Below are positions 51,810-60,597 of a stretch of 64,000 bases of DNA, piece after piece. The translations under genes were made by a program, and so were the position numbers. Source of the stretch: Ga0077530 sp046293075 (GTDB lineage: Bacteria; Pseudomonadota; Alphaproteobacteria; Rhizobiales; Hyphomicrobiaceae). The stretch covers positions 28,070 through 92,069 of the forward strand of contig JBKBPL010000016.1 in assembly GCA_046293075.1 (NCBI GenBank). The letters are read 5' to 3'. Within the stretch, counting starts at the first letter, position 1; the number at the start of each line of letters is the position of its first letter. The notes beneath the pieces were generated by a model, which was not told where the DNA came from, did not search any database, and saw only the letters and a list, made by a program, of their open reading frames with translations.

Positions 51810-53036
51810 ATGAGGCGGGTCGTCGTTACCGGGATGGGCATTGTCTCGTCCATCGGCAACAGCACGCAGGAGGTGCTGGCCTCGCTCCGAGAGGCAAAAT
51901 CCGGCATCACGCGGTCCGAGAAATACGCAGAGCTCGGCTTCCGCTGCCAGGTCCACGGCGCGCCGACCATCGACTGGGAGGCGGCGGTGCCGCGCAAGCC
52001 CAAGCGCTTCATGGAAGCCGGTGTCGCCTGGAACTACATCGCCATGGAGCAGGCGATCCGCGACGCCGGGCTGGAGGCCGACGACGTCGTCAATGAGCGC
52101 ACCGGGATCATCGTCGGCTCCGGCGGTCCATCCACCTATGCGATCGTCAGGGCGGCCGACATCGCGCGCGAGAAAGGCCCGAAGAAGATCGGTCCCTTCG
52201 AAGTGCCGAAGGCGATGTGCTCAGGCCCGTCGGGGGTGCTCGCGACGAGCTTCCAGATCAAAGGCGTGAACTATTCGATATCGTCGGCCTGCGCGACGTC
52301 GGCGCACTGCATCGGCAATGCCGCCGAGATGATCCAGTGGGGCAAGCAGGACGTCATGTTTGCCGGCGGCTGCGAGGAACTCGACTGGACGCTCTCCGTT
52401 CTTTTCGACGCCATGGGCGCCATGTCGACCCGGTTCAACGACACGCCGGCCAAGGCCTCGCGTGCCTATGATGTCAACCGCGACGGCTTCGTGATTGCCG
52501 GTGGCGCCGGCATGCTGGTTCTGGAGGAGCGCGAGCGCGCGATCGCCCGCGGCGCCAAGATCTACGGCGAGCTCGTCGGCTACGGCGCCAACTCGGACGG
52601 CTTCGACATGGTCGCCCCCTCCGGCGAGGGGGCGGTCCGCTGCATGCGCAAGGCGCTTGAAGGCTTTGACGGCAAGGGGATCGGGAAGGTCGACTACATC
52701 AACCCCCATGGTACGGGGACGCCGGTCGGGGATGAGCGCGAAATCGCGGCCATCCGCGAGGTGTTCGGCAAGGAAATTCCGCCCATTTCCTCGACGAAAT
52801 CACTGACCGGTCATTCGCTCGGGGCCATTGGCGTCCAGGAGGCGGTCTTCTCCCTGCTCATGCTGAACAATGGTTTCATTTGCGAGAGCGCCAACATCGA
52901 GGAGCTGGACCCGGCGTTCGCGGATGTTCCGATCGTCCGCCAACGGCAGGACACAGTTCTTAACTGTGTGCTCTCGAACAGCTTTGGTTTCGGCGGCACG
53001 AATGCCACCCTGGCGTTCCGCCGCCATTCAGGCTAA
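51810..53036 (+). CDS. fabB: 3-oxoacyl-ACP synthase I
   Basis: A 408-residue condensing enzyme that elongates the cis-3-decenoyl-ACP made by FabA. The active-site Cys161 is in SISSACATSAHCIGNA. The two His residues are in NPHGTGTPVGD and LTGHSLGAIG, and the C-terminal NSFGFGGTNATL is conserved. Start ATG 51810 (MRRVVVTGMGIVSS) has GGCGGAGG directly upstream; the extra upstream codons belong to the leader. About 110 bp after fabA and 176 bp before fabI on the same strand. Confidence 0.97.
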   Translation: MRRVVVTGMGIVSSIGNSTQEVLASLREAKSGITRSEKYAELGFRCQVHGAPTIDWEAAVPRKPKRFMEAGVAWNYIAMEQAIRDAGLEADDVVNERTGIIVGSGGPSTYAIVRAADIAREKGPKKIGPFEVPKAMCSGPSGVLATSFQIKGVNYSISSACATSAHCIGNAAEMIQWGKQDVMFAGGCEELDWTLSVLFDAMGAMSTRFNDTPAKASRAYDVNRDGFVIAGGAGMLVLEERERAIARGAKIYGELVGYGANSDGFDMVAPSGEGAVRCMRKALEGFDGKGIGKVDYINPHGTGTPVGDEREIAAIREVFGKEIPPISSTKSLTGHSLGAIGVQEAVFSLLMLNNGFICESANIEELDPAFADVPIVRQRQDTVLNCVLSNSFGFGGTNATLAFRRHSG

Positions 53037-53212
53037 GGGCAGAGCGCCGGCCGGCGCTGCCTCCCTCTTCCTGGCGGTCCGGTCAGGCGCACTTGGCGCC
53101 TCAGAGGGTGCCAGGATCCATGGAGCATTTTCGCCGCGACAGGGCGACGGCCACTCGGCGCTGCTGGCTGTCGGCGGCACGTCGGGCGGGCCTCGGCATC
53201 GTAGGGACGCAC

Positions 53213-54085
53213 ATGAGCGAGAAAGACATCACTGCGCCAGGCCCGTTGATGGCCGGCAAGCGGGGCCTCGTGATGGGCGTCGCCAATGACCGCTCCATTG
53301 CCTGGGGCATCGCTTCCGCGCTCGCCCGGCACGGTGCCAAGCTCGCCTTTACCTATCAAGGTGATGCCTTCGGCCGCCGGGCCATCCCGCTCGCCGAGTC
53401 GGTCGGCTCGGACGTTATCGTCTCCTGTGACGTGAGCGATCTCGCCAGTGTCGACAACGTGTTCAGCGAGATCGAGAAGAAGTGGGGGCGTCTCGACTTC
53501 GTCGTGCACGCGCTTGCCTTCTCGGATCGCCGCGAGCTCATGGGCCGCTACTCCGATACGACGCGGGAGAACTTCACCAACACCATGGTGATCTCATGCT
53601 TCTCCTTCACCGAGATCGCCAAGCGGGCGGCGCCGCTCATGAAGGATGGCGGTTCGCTGCTGACGCTGACATACGGCGGCTCGCAGCGCGTCGTGCCCTC
53701 CTACAACGTCATGGGCGTCGCCAAGGCGGCCTTGGAGGCGTCGGTGCGCTATCTCGCCGCCGATTTCGGGCCGCAGGGCATCCGCGTCAATGCACTCTCC
53801 GCCGGGCCCATGCGCACGCTCGCCGGGGCGGCGATCTCCGACGCCCGCGTGATCTTCAATTTCCAGGGGGATAGTGCCCCGCTGCGGCGCACGCCAACAC
53901 TCTCGGAGGTCGGCGGCTCAGCCCTATATCTCCTTTCGGACCTCTCAGGGGGCGTCACCGGCGAAGTGCACTACGTGGATTGCGGCTATAACGTCGTCTC
54001 CATGCCCTCGCTGGAGATGCTGAAGGCCCAGGACGAGCTCGTCGAGAAGGCGCGCGCCGCCCTCAAGGACGCCAGCAAGGGCTGA
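53213..54085 (+). CDS. fabI: Enoyl-ACP reductase (NADH), FabI type
   Basis: A 290-residue SDR-family enoyl-ACP reductase, final step of fatty-acid elongation and the target class of triclosan and isoniazid-like inhibitors. The cofactor motif GVANDRSIAWGIA replaces the usual GxGxxG. The YxxMxxxK catalytic pattern is in SYNVMGVAKAALEASVRYLA, and LTYGGSQRVVP precedes it. Start ATG 53213 follows GTAGGGACGC. Third gene of the fabA-fabB-fabI block. The Tyr-Met-Lys layout fits FabI, not FabV or FabL. Confidence 0.96.
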   Translation: MSEKDITAPGPLMAGKRGLVMGVANDRSIAWGIASALARHGAKLAFTYQGDAFGRRAIPLAESVGSDVIVSCDVSDLASVDNVFSEIEKKWGRLDFVVHALAFSDRRELMGRYSDTTRENFTNTMVISCFSFTEIAKRAAPLMKDGGSLLTLTYGGSQRVVPSYNVMGVAKAALEASVRYLAADFGPQGIRVNALSAGPMRTLAGAAISDARVIFNFQGDSAPLRRTPTLSEVGGSALYLLSDLSGGVTGEVHYVDCGYNVVSMPSLEMLKAQDELVEKARAALKDASKG

Positions 54086-54205
54086 TCCATACACCACCCC
54101 CGACTTCCGTTGGATGGCGCTTCCATCAGCGGCGGCGGGGCACTATGGTGCGCCGCGAAATTGCACGCGATATGCCCTGCACGCCGAGAGGAGAGGACGC
54201 GCGAT

Positions 54206-55420
54206 ATGTCTAAGATCAAGGTCACGGGAACAGTCGTCGAGATGGACGGCGACGAGATGACCCGCATCATCTGGCAGCTGATCAAGGACAAGCTGATCTA
54301 CCCCTACCTGGACATCAACCTCGAGTACTACGACCTCGGCATCGAGTCCCGCGACAGGACCAACGACCAGATCACCATCGACGCCGCCAACGCGACAAAG
54401 AAGCACGGCGTCGCGGTAAAGTGCGCGACCATCACGCCGGACGAGGCGCGCGTTAAGGAGTTCAACCTCAAGGAAATGTGGAAGAGCCCGAACGGGACGA
54501 TCCGCAACATCCTCGGCGGGACCATCTTTCGCGAGCCCATCATCTGCAAGAACGTGCCGCGCCTCGTGCCCGGCTGGACGCAGCCTTTTGTGATCGGCCG
54601 CCACGCTTTCGGCGATCAGTACCGAGCGACGGATTTCCGCTTCCCGGGCAAGGGCACGATCACGCTGAAGTTCACTGGCGAGGACGGCCAGGTCATCGAG
54701 CGCGAGGTGATCAAGACGCCAGGGCCAGGCGTCACCATGGCCATGTTCAACTACGACGAGTCGATCCGCGACTTCGCGCGGGCCTCATTCAACTACGGTC
54801 TGGCGCGCAACTATCCCGTCTATCTCTCGACCAAGAACACGATCCTCAAGGTCTATGACGGGCGCTTCAAGGACATCTTCCAGGAAGTGTTCGATGCCGA
54901 GTTCAAGGCCGAGTTCGAGAAGCGCAAACTCACCTACGAGCACCGCCTCATCGACGACATGGTGGCGTCGTCGCTCAAGTGGTCCGGCGGCTATGTCTGG
55001 GCCTGCAAGAACTACGACGGCGACGTGCAGTCAGACACTGCCGCCCAGGGCTTCGGCTCGCTCGGCCTCATGACGTCGGTGCTGCTGACGCCCGATGGCA
55101 AGACCGTCGAGGCTGAGGCGGCGCATGGCACTGTGACGCGCCACTACCGCGAGCACCAGAAGGGCCGCGAGACCTCAACGAATTCCATTGCCTCGATTTT
55201 CGCCTGGACCCGCGGGCTCGCGCATCGCGCGAAGCTCGACGGCAACGAGGCACTCGCCAAGTTCGCAACCACGCTCGAGAAGGTCTGCGTTGAAACGGTT
55301 GAGGCGGGCTTCATGACGAAGGATCTCGCCCTTCTTGTCGGCGCCGACCAGAAATGGCTTTCGACGACCGGTTTCCTCGACAAGATCGACGAGAACCTCA
55401 AGAAGGCCATGGCGGCCTGA
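54206..55420 (+). CDS. icd: NADP-dependent isocitrate dehydrogenase
   Basis: A 404-residue dimeric, eukaryote-like (type II) NADP isocitrate dehydrogenase converting isocitrate to 2-oxoglutarate in the TCA cycle. It starts KVTGTVVEMDGDEMTRIIWQ and contains CATITPDEARVKEFNLK, SPNGTIRNILGGT and the IDDMVASSLKWSGGYVWACK metal/substrate region. VEAEAAHGTVTRHYREHQ and TSTNSIASIFAWTRGL form the NADP site. Start ATG 54206 follows GGAGAGGACG. A strong hairpin terminator follows at 55447. Together with sdhCDA and fumC it makes this window rich in TCA genes. Confidence 0.97.
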   Translation: MSKIKVTGTVVEMDGDEMTRIIWQLIKDKLIYPYLDINLEYYDLGIESRDRTNDQITIDAANATKKHGVAVKCATITPDEARVKEFNLKEMWKSPNGTIRNILGGTIFREPIICKNVPRLVPGWTQPFVIGRHAFGDQYRATDFRFPGKGTITLKFTGEDGQVIEREVIKTPGPGVTMAMFNYDESIRDFARASFNYGLARNYPVYLSTKNTILKVYDGRFKDIFQEVFDAEFKAEFEKRKLTYEHRLIDDMVASSLKWSGGYVWACKNYDGDVQSDTAAQGFGSLGLMTSVLLTPDGKTVEAEAAHGTVTRHYREHQKGRETSTNSIASIFAWTRGLAHRAKLDGNEALAKFATTLEKVCVETVEAGFMTKDLALLVGADQKWLSTTGFLDKIDENLKKAMAA

Positions 55421-55446
55421 GATCCTCTCGATCCTTCGGACACAGG

Positions 55447-55476
55447 GAGCCCGGTCGCAAGGCCGGGCTCTTGCTG
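55447..55476 (+). terminator. Terminator after icd
   Basis: The stem GAGCCCGG / CCGGGCTC with an eight-base loop is followed by TTGCTGTT, 26 bp after the icd stop. A probable intrinsic terminator with a weak T-tract. Confidence 0.7.
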
Positions 55477-55538
55477 TTCATCCGGTAGGTGCTGAGCCAA
55501 TAGGCTGCGCGTGCGGACAATGCAGAAGGGAGACCCTC

Positions 55539-56003
55539 ATGAGCGAGCGCGTCCGGGTGCACACTGGCGGTTGCCAGTGTGGCGCCGTCCGCTATGCCCT
55601 GTATGCCGAGCCGACAGGCGCGAGCATTTGCCATTGTCGTATGTGCCAGAAGGCGGTCGGCGGCTACTTCGGCGCCTTTGCCGGCGTTCCTCTGCAAGCA
55701 TTTGCGTGGACCCGCGGGACGCCGGGTGTGTTTCACTCGTCGGAAGGTGCAGAGCGCGGATTTTGCCGCGATTGCGGCACGCCGCTCTACTTCCGTTACA
55801 TCGATCGCGACCGAATTTCCGTGAGCCTCGGCTCGCTCGATGCGCCCGAGCGGATAAAGCCTGAGAAGCAGTTCGGACTCGAGGGCCGTCTCCCCTGGCT
55901 CCGCGAGATTCTTGATCTGCCCGGCACACGCACCGAGGACGACGTGCCGCCCGAGGCCCTCGAGCGGCTGATCAGCCGACAGCACCCCGACCACGACACC
56001 TGA
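55539..56003 (+). CDS. GFA family (glutathione-dependent formaldehyde-activating-like) protein
   Basis: A 154-residue zinc protein of the GFA/Mss4-like fold. The paired cysteine motifs are GGCQCGAVRY, ICHCRMCQKAVGG and RGFCRDCGTPLYFRY, giving two zinc sites. Family members include the S-(hydroxymethyl)glutathione synthase Gfa, but most have no proven activity. Start ATG 55539 follows AAGGGAG. It converges on the LysR gene 10 bp away. Confidence 0.9.
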   Translation: MSERVRVHTGGCQCGAVRYALYAEPTGASICHCRMCQKAVGGYFGAFAGVPLQAFAWTRGTPGVFHSSEGAERGFCRDCGTPLYFRYIDRDRISVSLGSLDAPERIKPEKQFGLEGRLPWLREILDLPGTRTEDDVPPEALERLISRQHPDHDT

Positions 56004-56013
56004 AGCAGCGGCC

Positions 56014-56907
56014 TCACATAAGGATGTCACGCGCTCCGACGACGGCGTTGGCGATGTAGTCGAAGGTCACGCGGAGCCGTTCGACGCCCCGCACATCGGG
56101 GTGGGCAACCAGCCACAATTCGCGGACGAAGGGCTCGGCACCGACATCGACGGCGACGAGATCGGGGTATTGGTGGGCAACGAACTTCGGGATCAGTCCG
56201 ATGCCGAGCCCGCCACGTGCCGCGGCCAGGCGGGCAAACAGCGTGTTCACCTTGAGCGCGACGCGGTGCCTGTTGCCGATCGCCCGCTGGCAGTGCTTGG
56301 CCGCCTCCATGTGCGAAAGGTCGTCGGCAAAGCCAATGAAATCCATTGGACCGTCGCGGTGCTCTTCGACGTAACGGCGGTCGCCATAGTAGTAGCTCGC
56401 GTACTCGGCGATCTTGCGCGTGATGACATTGACGCCCTCAGGGCGCGTGTGGCGGATCGCGAGATCGACATCGCGTCGTGCGAGGCTCAGGCGGCGGCTG
56501 CTGATGATCAGCTCGATCTCAAGGCCGGGGTTCTGCACCATCAGTCCGCGCATCCGCGACATCAGGAAGTAGGAGCCGAAGATCTCGGTCGCGGTGAGGC
56601 GTACTTTGCCGACAACGGCGTCGGCTGGGCCGGCCGCGAGCTGACGGATGGAGTGGGCACCATCGGCCATGGCCGTCGCCGCCGCAGCGGCGCGCTCGCC
56701 GGCTGGCGTGAGCGTGAACCGGCCATCGTGACGGTCGAAGAGCTGAACGCGGAGTGCGGCCTCGAGGGACGCGATGCGCCGTCCGACGGTCGCGTGCGTC
56801 ACGCCGAGTGCCCGGGCTGCGGCAGAAAGGCTGCCGAGGCGGACCAATTCCAGGAAGAAATGCACATCCTCCCAGTCCGGATATGGTGTGCGTTTTTTAA
56901 CAGCCAT
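56014..56907 (-). CDS. LysR family transcriptional regulator
   Basis: A 297-residue LysR-type regulator. The N-terminal winged helix-turn-helix includes FFLELVRLGSLSAAARALG and VTHATVGRRIASLEAAL, followed by LFDRHDGRFTLTPAGE. The C-terminal effector domain begins at KVRLTATEIFGSYFL and is complete, ending near NAVVGARDILM. I start at ATG 56907 (MAVKKRTPYP); the TTG two codons earlier is unlikely. Its target is not clear: it converges on the GFA gene and is divergent, across 165 bp, from a MarR gene. Confidence 0.93.
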   Translation of the reverse strand: MAVKKRTPYPDWEDVHFFLELVRLGSLSAAARALGVTHATVGRRIASLEAALRVQLFDRHDGRFTLTPAGERAAAAATAMADGAHSIRQLAAGPADAVVGKVRLTATEIFGSYFLMSRMRGLMVQNPGLEIELIISSRRLSLARRDVDLAIRHTRPEGVNVITRKIAEYASYYYGDRRYVEEHRDGPMDFIGFADDLSHMEAAKHCQRAIGNRHRVALKVNTLFARLAAARGGLGIGLIPKFVAHQYPDLVAVDVGAEPFVRELWLVAHPDVRGVERLRVTFDYIANAVVGARDILM

Positions 56908-57072
56908 GGCCAATTTTTAGGGAATTGCCGTTCGTAGATCAACAGGCAAACTCATCGCCCGGATGATCTCGATACTTGCGACGTAGGCATCCGATCCATT
57001 GTGCGTTTCAGGCTCTGCGGGGGCCCAACGCAAGAATGATCAGTGGTTGGTAGTCCAGGGGATAAAAGGGCC

Positions 57073-57564
57073 GTGGAACAAGAAAAGGCAACGGGATTTG
57101 ATCTGAACGGCTGTGTGCTGCATTTATTGCATCGGGCGCAGCAGGCCGCAGACGAGGCTTTTGCCGCAGCTTTCGCGGACACCGGCCTGACGCCGCGCCA
57201 GCTTGCGGTCCTTGTGATCGTCGCAGAACGCGAGGGCACGAATCAGGTTGGCCTCGTCGATGCAACGGGCATCGACCGATCGACGACGGCCGATCTCGTT
57301 CGCCGCCTCATGCGCAAGGGACTGCTCGCCCGCCGTCGCGCACGCCACGATGCGCGCTCGAATGTTCTGCGGCTGACGGACGAGGGCAAATCGCTGCTCA
57401 CGACCTTCCGCGCCCGCGCCGCCGAGGTCGACCGGATGCTGCTCGAAGTGCTGCCCGAGAGCGGCCGAGCCGGATTTGTGGATGCGCTCAGCCGAATTGC
57501 GGCAATGTCGCCGGGGGGCGGCACCGCGGGCCGGAGCCGGGGTGGGCTGCTCGCGGCGGAGTAG
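57073..57564 (+). CDS. MarR family transcriptional regulator
   Basis: A 163-residue winged-helix regulator. HLLHRAQQAADEAFAAAF begins the dimerisation helix. The DNA-binding part is LTPRQLAVLVIVAEREG, NQVGLVDATGIDRSTTADLV and RRLMRKGLLARRRARHDARS, which includes the wing. Family members bind small aromatic or oxidant ligands. The start is GTG 57073, just after AAAAGGG; a GTG ten codons upstream is possible. It converges on the secreted proline-rich protein gene 5 bp away. Confidence 0.88.
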   Translation: MEQEKATGFDLNGCVLHLLHRAQQAADEAFAAAFADTGLTPRQLAVLVIVAEREGTNQVGLVDATGIDRSTTADLVRRLMRKGLLARRRARHDARSNVLRLTDEGKSLLTTFRARAAEVDRMLLEVLPESGRAGFVDALSRIAAMSPGGGTAGRSRGGLLAAE

Positions 57565-57569
57565 CCTTA

Positions 57570-59570
57570 TCAGCGGCGGGCCGCTGTCGGCCAGGTATCG
57601 ATCAGCGCCTCTATGGCGAGGCCGCGGGCTTCGCGCGTCAGGCCCACCTTGCCGAGGGCGCGGATAACATCGCCCAGCGTCAGCAGGTTGGCATCGGCGG
57701 CGCTCGCCGGCCCCATGGCTTGGCCGGCGCGCAGGACGACGCGCGCGCTTTCGCCCCTGTCGCTCGCCATCTTGAGCTCTGCGAGCACGCCGGTTGGCGG
57801 CAGATGCCCGTCGGTCGGTTGCGGCGTACGGCTCGCGGCCTCCCAGAGCGGGATAGGGAGTTGCACATCGAGGGCGTCGAGCGCGGTTACCACGCGGTGG
57901 AGCCGGGCCGGGTCGATCCTGCCAGTGCGCGCGAGCCGCTCGAGGTCAGCAAGGCCCGTGCTGCTCGGCACAGCGTTGTCGCTGGCCAGCGCGCCGAGGA
58001 CGCGCCAGTGCGCGAGGTCGCGGGCTAGGTCGGCCCAATAGTCGACAGCGGCGCCGCGGCCGGAACGCACGAGAATCTCCGCCGCGTGGTCGGCGAACCA
58101 GGCGAGTTCGGGCAGCGGGCGCAGCTGCTCCACCACGGGGCCGAGCAGGCGGGCGACCGGTGCCCGCAGCCCGGCCGTGCCGGCATCATCGAGCAGGGCG
58201 GCCAAGAGACGGGCTTTCTTCTCAGGGGCTGCCGCTGCGTCAGCCGCCTGCATAAGCACGGCACGGCGCATGGCCGCCGTATGCTTGCTGGCGAAGGGGT
58301 CTGCCAGGTCTGCGGGTGCAGCGGGCACCCCGCGATAGTGCTCGGCAAGGGTCTCTGGTGGCAGCAGATTGAGCTGCGCAGCGCGCTCGGCGGCGGCCAC
58401 CTTGAGGCCAGGATCGACCGCGGGCGCGGTCGGGATGACTGCGAGCACGCCCGGTTCGGCGCGATCGATCAGTTCGCGCGGCCAAACGAGGCCGGCAACC
58501 TCGCCGATGCGGTAGTCGAGCGCGCCCACTGACGGGGGTAGCGGCGGGGAGGGCTTGCCGGCGCCGGAACCCTGGAGCACGGCGAGCGCAAACGGCGCTT
58601 CGATGCCCTCGCCGCGAATCAGATCTGCAGTGAGGCGGCCGGCCTCGGCATTGCCGCCCGCGAGCGCGCAGTAGCCGGCAGCAAGGACTGCGTCCCGTCG
58701 AAAGGTGGTCGGCAATGTGCCGCGGTTGCGGATAGCCTCGCCGGCCAGCGCACATCCAACCTCGCGATTGCCGACCAGCAAATGGGCGCGCAGGACGACG
58801 ACGGCGAGGACAGGCTCTGTCGGTGCCGGCACGTGCTCAAGGACGGCCTTCAAGGCCCCGATGGCGCCCGCGCGCCGCAGGGTCTCGATACGGATGGCCT
58901 CGAAGGCGGGCGACACCGATGAGCCGGCATCGCGCCAGGGCTCCGGCCAGAGCGTCGCGATCGTCGCTGATTTCGAGGGGAGCGCCAGCCCTTCGACGAT
59001 CTCCTCGAGCGTCTTCGGCGCGAGGTTGGCAAGGCCGCTGAGCGTGGGCCGCACCACGGTGCGAGGTGGGGGCGGGAGCAGCGCAGGTGCTCTCTGAAGC
59101 GAAGCCGGCGGCGCAGGCGCGGGGACTGGCGGTACGGCCTCCCTCGCGCGCGGCGGCGGGATCGGCGCGTGGGATCCGGGGGCCGTGTGCGTTTCCCAGC
59201 GCGGCGCTGGCGGCGCGATCGCGCCGGCAGTGGCAGGTGCGGGGGGTGGGGTGGGCAGCGGCGCCAGCTCCTGGCGCTCGACGGGGACCGGCGCCGCGCT
59301 GGCCGGCCGGCCCGGGAGCACCTCGTAGGCTCGGGGCTCGGCCGCCCGCGGGCTCCGCGCGCCCTCCCGTCCCCCGCCTTTGGGCTCCAGCGGGCGGTCG
59401 CCTTCCCTGAGCCCTCCGCCGTCCGGCGCGGCCCGGCGAGCGCGCTCCTCCTTCTGGAAGAGCAGCCAGGTGTCCTGGGCGGCCGCCGATCCGGCACCAC
59501 AAATGAAGCCGCAGAGGGCCAAGGCTGTGACTGCTGAACGGGCCGGCGCTCGAAAGGGCGTTCTGGCCAT
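57570..59570 (-). CDS. Secreted proline-rich protein with long helical C-terminal region
   Basis: A 666-residue protein I cannot assign to a named family. Visible parts: a signal peptide (about 1-31, ending SAAAQ), a charged then strongly proline/alanine-rich segment (about 45-190), and an alpha-helical, alanine- and leucine-rich C-terminal region of about 470 residues with TPR- or HEAT-like spacing but no clear repeat consensus. Start ATG 59570 is chosen because it opens the signal peptide. It lies 14 bp downstream of a 48-residue membrane protein gene and is divergent from aroK. Probably periplasmic and possibly a scaffold; inference only. Confidence 0.72.
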   Translation of the reverse strand: MARTPFRAPARSAVTALALCGFICGAGSAAAQDTWLLFQKEERARRAAPDGGGLREGDRPLEPKGGGREGARSPRAAEPRAYEVLPGRPASAAPVPVERQELAPLPTPPPAPATAGAIAPPAPRWETHTAPGSHAPIPPPRAREAVPPVPAPAPPASLQRAPALLPPPPRTVVRPTLSGLANLAPKTLEEIVEGLALPSKSATIATLWPEPWRDAGSSVSPAFEAIRIETLRRAGAIGALKAVLEHVPAPTEPVLAVVVLRAHLLVGNREVGCALAGEAIRNRGTLPTTFRRDAVLAAGYCALAGGNAEAGRLTADLIRGEGIEAPFALAVLQGSGAGKPSPPLPPSVGALDYRIGEVAGLVWPRELIDRAEPGVLAVIPTAPAVDPGLKVAAAERAAQLNLLPPETLAEHYRGVPAAPADLADPFASKHTAAMRRAVLMQAADAAAAPEKKARLLAALLDDAGTAGLRAPVARLLGPVVEQLRPLPELAWFADHAAEILVRSGRGAAVDYWADLARDLAHWRVLGALASDNAVPSSTGLADLERLARTGRIDPARLHRVVTALDALDVQLPIPLWEAASRTPQPTDGHLPPTGVLAELKMASDRGESARVVLRAGQAMGPASAADANLLTLGDVIRALGKVGLTREARGLAIEALIDTWPTAARR

Positions 59571-59584
59571 TGTGGTGGGTGCAC

Positions 59585-59731
59585 CTACTGACGCCGCACC
59601 TTGACGCCGGGCACGGGCTGCGTGACTTCCCGCGCATTCGGCTCGAAGAACTCCGACAGCACGTAGAGGCCCCCCGCCGTCACGGCGGACAAGATGGCAA
59701 CCACCATCAGGAACCTGAAAAGACTGGGCAT
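59585..59731 (-). CDS. 48-residue single-pass membrane protein
   Basis: A small gene reading MPSLFRFLMVVAILSA at the N-terminus, with one transmembrane helix (about 5-25), then a short soluble tail (SEFFEPNAREVTQPVPG) and stop at 59585-59587. The codon bias and the ATG at 59731, 14 bp ahead of the secreted proline-rich gene, support it. Similar short proteins next to aroK occur, as I recall, in other Hyphomicrobiales. Function unknown. Confidence 0.7.
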   Translation of the reverse strand: MPSLFRFLMVVAILSAVTAGGLYVLSEFFEPNAREVTQPVPGVKVRRQ

Positions 59732-59946
59732 CGGAAGTCCTGTACATTGTGCCAGTAGGCTGGCGAATTGGCGCTATTATGGCGCCGCGCGGACCCGTGC
59801 CAAGGCGCTGGGCCTGCTGTACCCGGACTTATTTGCTTAATTTCAGGGGCTCGCGTGTTGCAATTCAGTGGTTTGCAGACCATTAGAGCAGTGAAGCGAG
59901 ACGCTGGGCCTGGGGCGCGGGAGGGCGCGGCCGCCGCCTGGGGATC

Positions 59947-60597
59947 ATGCGGAGCCCGGCGATGATGCGATTCGGGTGGAAGAAGCGGGAGCGGAGCGAG
60001 CTTCTCGCGCGCGCCCATCAGGTGCGCGCCATGCTCGGCAACCGCTCCATCGTCCTGGTCGGCCTCATGGGCTGCGGCAAGTCCTCGGTCGGGCGCCGGC
60101 TCGCGGCGGCGCTTGGCCTCCCCTTCGTCGATGCCGACGACGAGATTGAGCGTGCCGCCTTGAAGACCATACCGGAGATTTTCGCCGATCACGGCGAGGC
60201 CTACTTCCGGGAAGGCGAGCGCAAGGTGATCAAGCGGCTGCTCGGCAACGGACCGCAGGTGCTGGCAACCGGGGGCGGTGCTTTCATGAACGCGGAGACC
60301 CGCGCGGCGATCAAGGCGGCCGGCATCAGCGTGTGGCTGCGCGCCGACCTCGACGTGCTCATGCGCCGCGTTGCCAAGCGGGACAATCGGCCCTTGCTCA
60401 AGGCCGACGATCCCGTTGCGATCATGCAGAACCTGATGGAGCAGCGCTATCCCGTCTATGCGGAGGCCGACATCATCATCGACAGCCGCGACACCACGCA
60501 TGAAGTGATCGTCAACGAGATCATCGCGGCCCTCGTCGCGCGCACCGATCTCGCCAGTGCCGAGCATGCCAGCGGGGTCGTTCATGGCGAGCCCTGA
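59947..60597 (+). CDS. aroK: Shikimate kinase
   Basis: A 216-residue shikimate kinase, fifth step of the chorismate pathway (shikimate to shikimate 3-phosphate using ATP). The P-loop is GLMGCGKSSVGRRLA (about 39-53). DADDEIERAA binds shikimate, with the Arg in YFREGERKVI and the Gly-rich LATGGGAFM; the lid RDNRPLL is also present. It has an N-terminal extension of about 30 residues, common in alphaproteobacteria. Start ATG 59947; ATGs at 59962 and 59965 are alternatives. The end overlaps aroB by 14 bases. Confidence 0.96.
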   Translation: MRSPAMMRFGWKKRERSELLARAHQVRAMLGNRSIVLVGLMGCGKSSVGRRLAAALGLPFVDADDEIERAALKTIPEIFADHGEAYFREGERKVIKRLLGNGPQVLATGGGAFMNAETRAAIKAAGISVWLRADLDVLMRRVAKRDNRPLLKADDPVAIMQNLMEQRYPVYAEADIIIDSRDTTHEVIVNEIIAALVARTDLASAEHASGVVHGEP

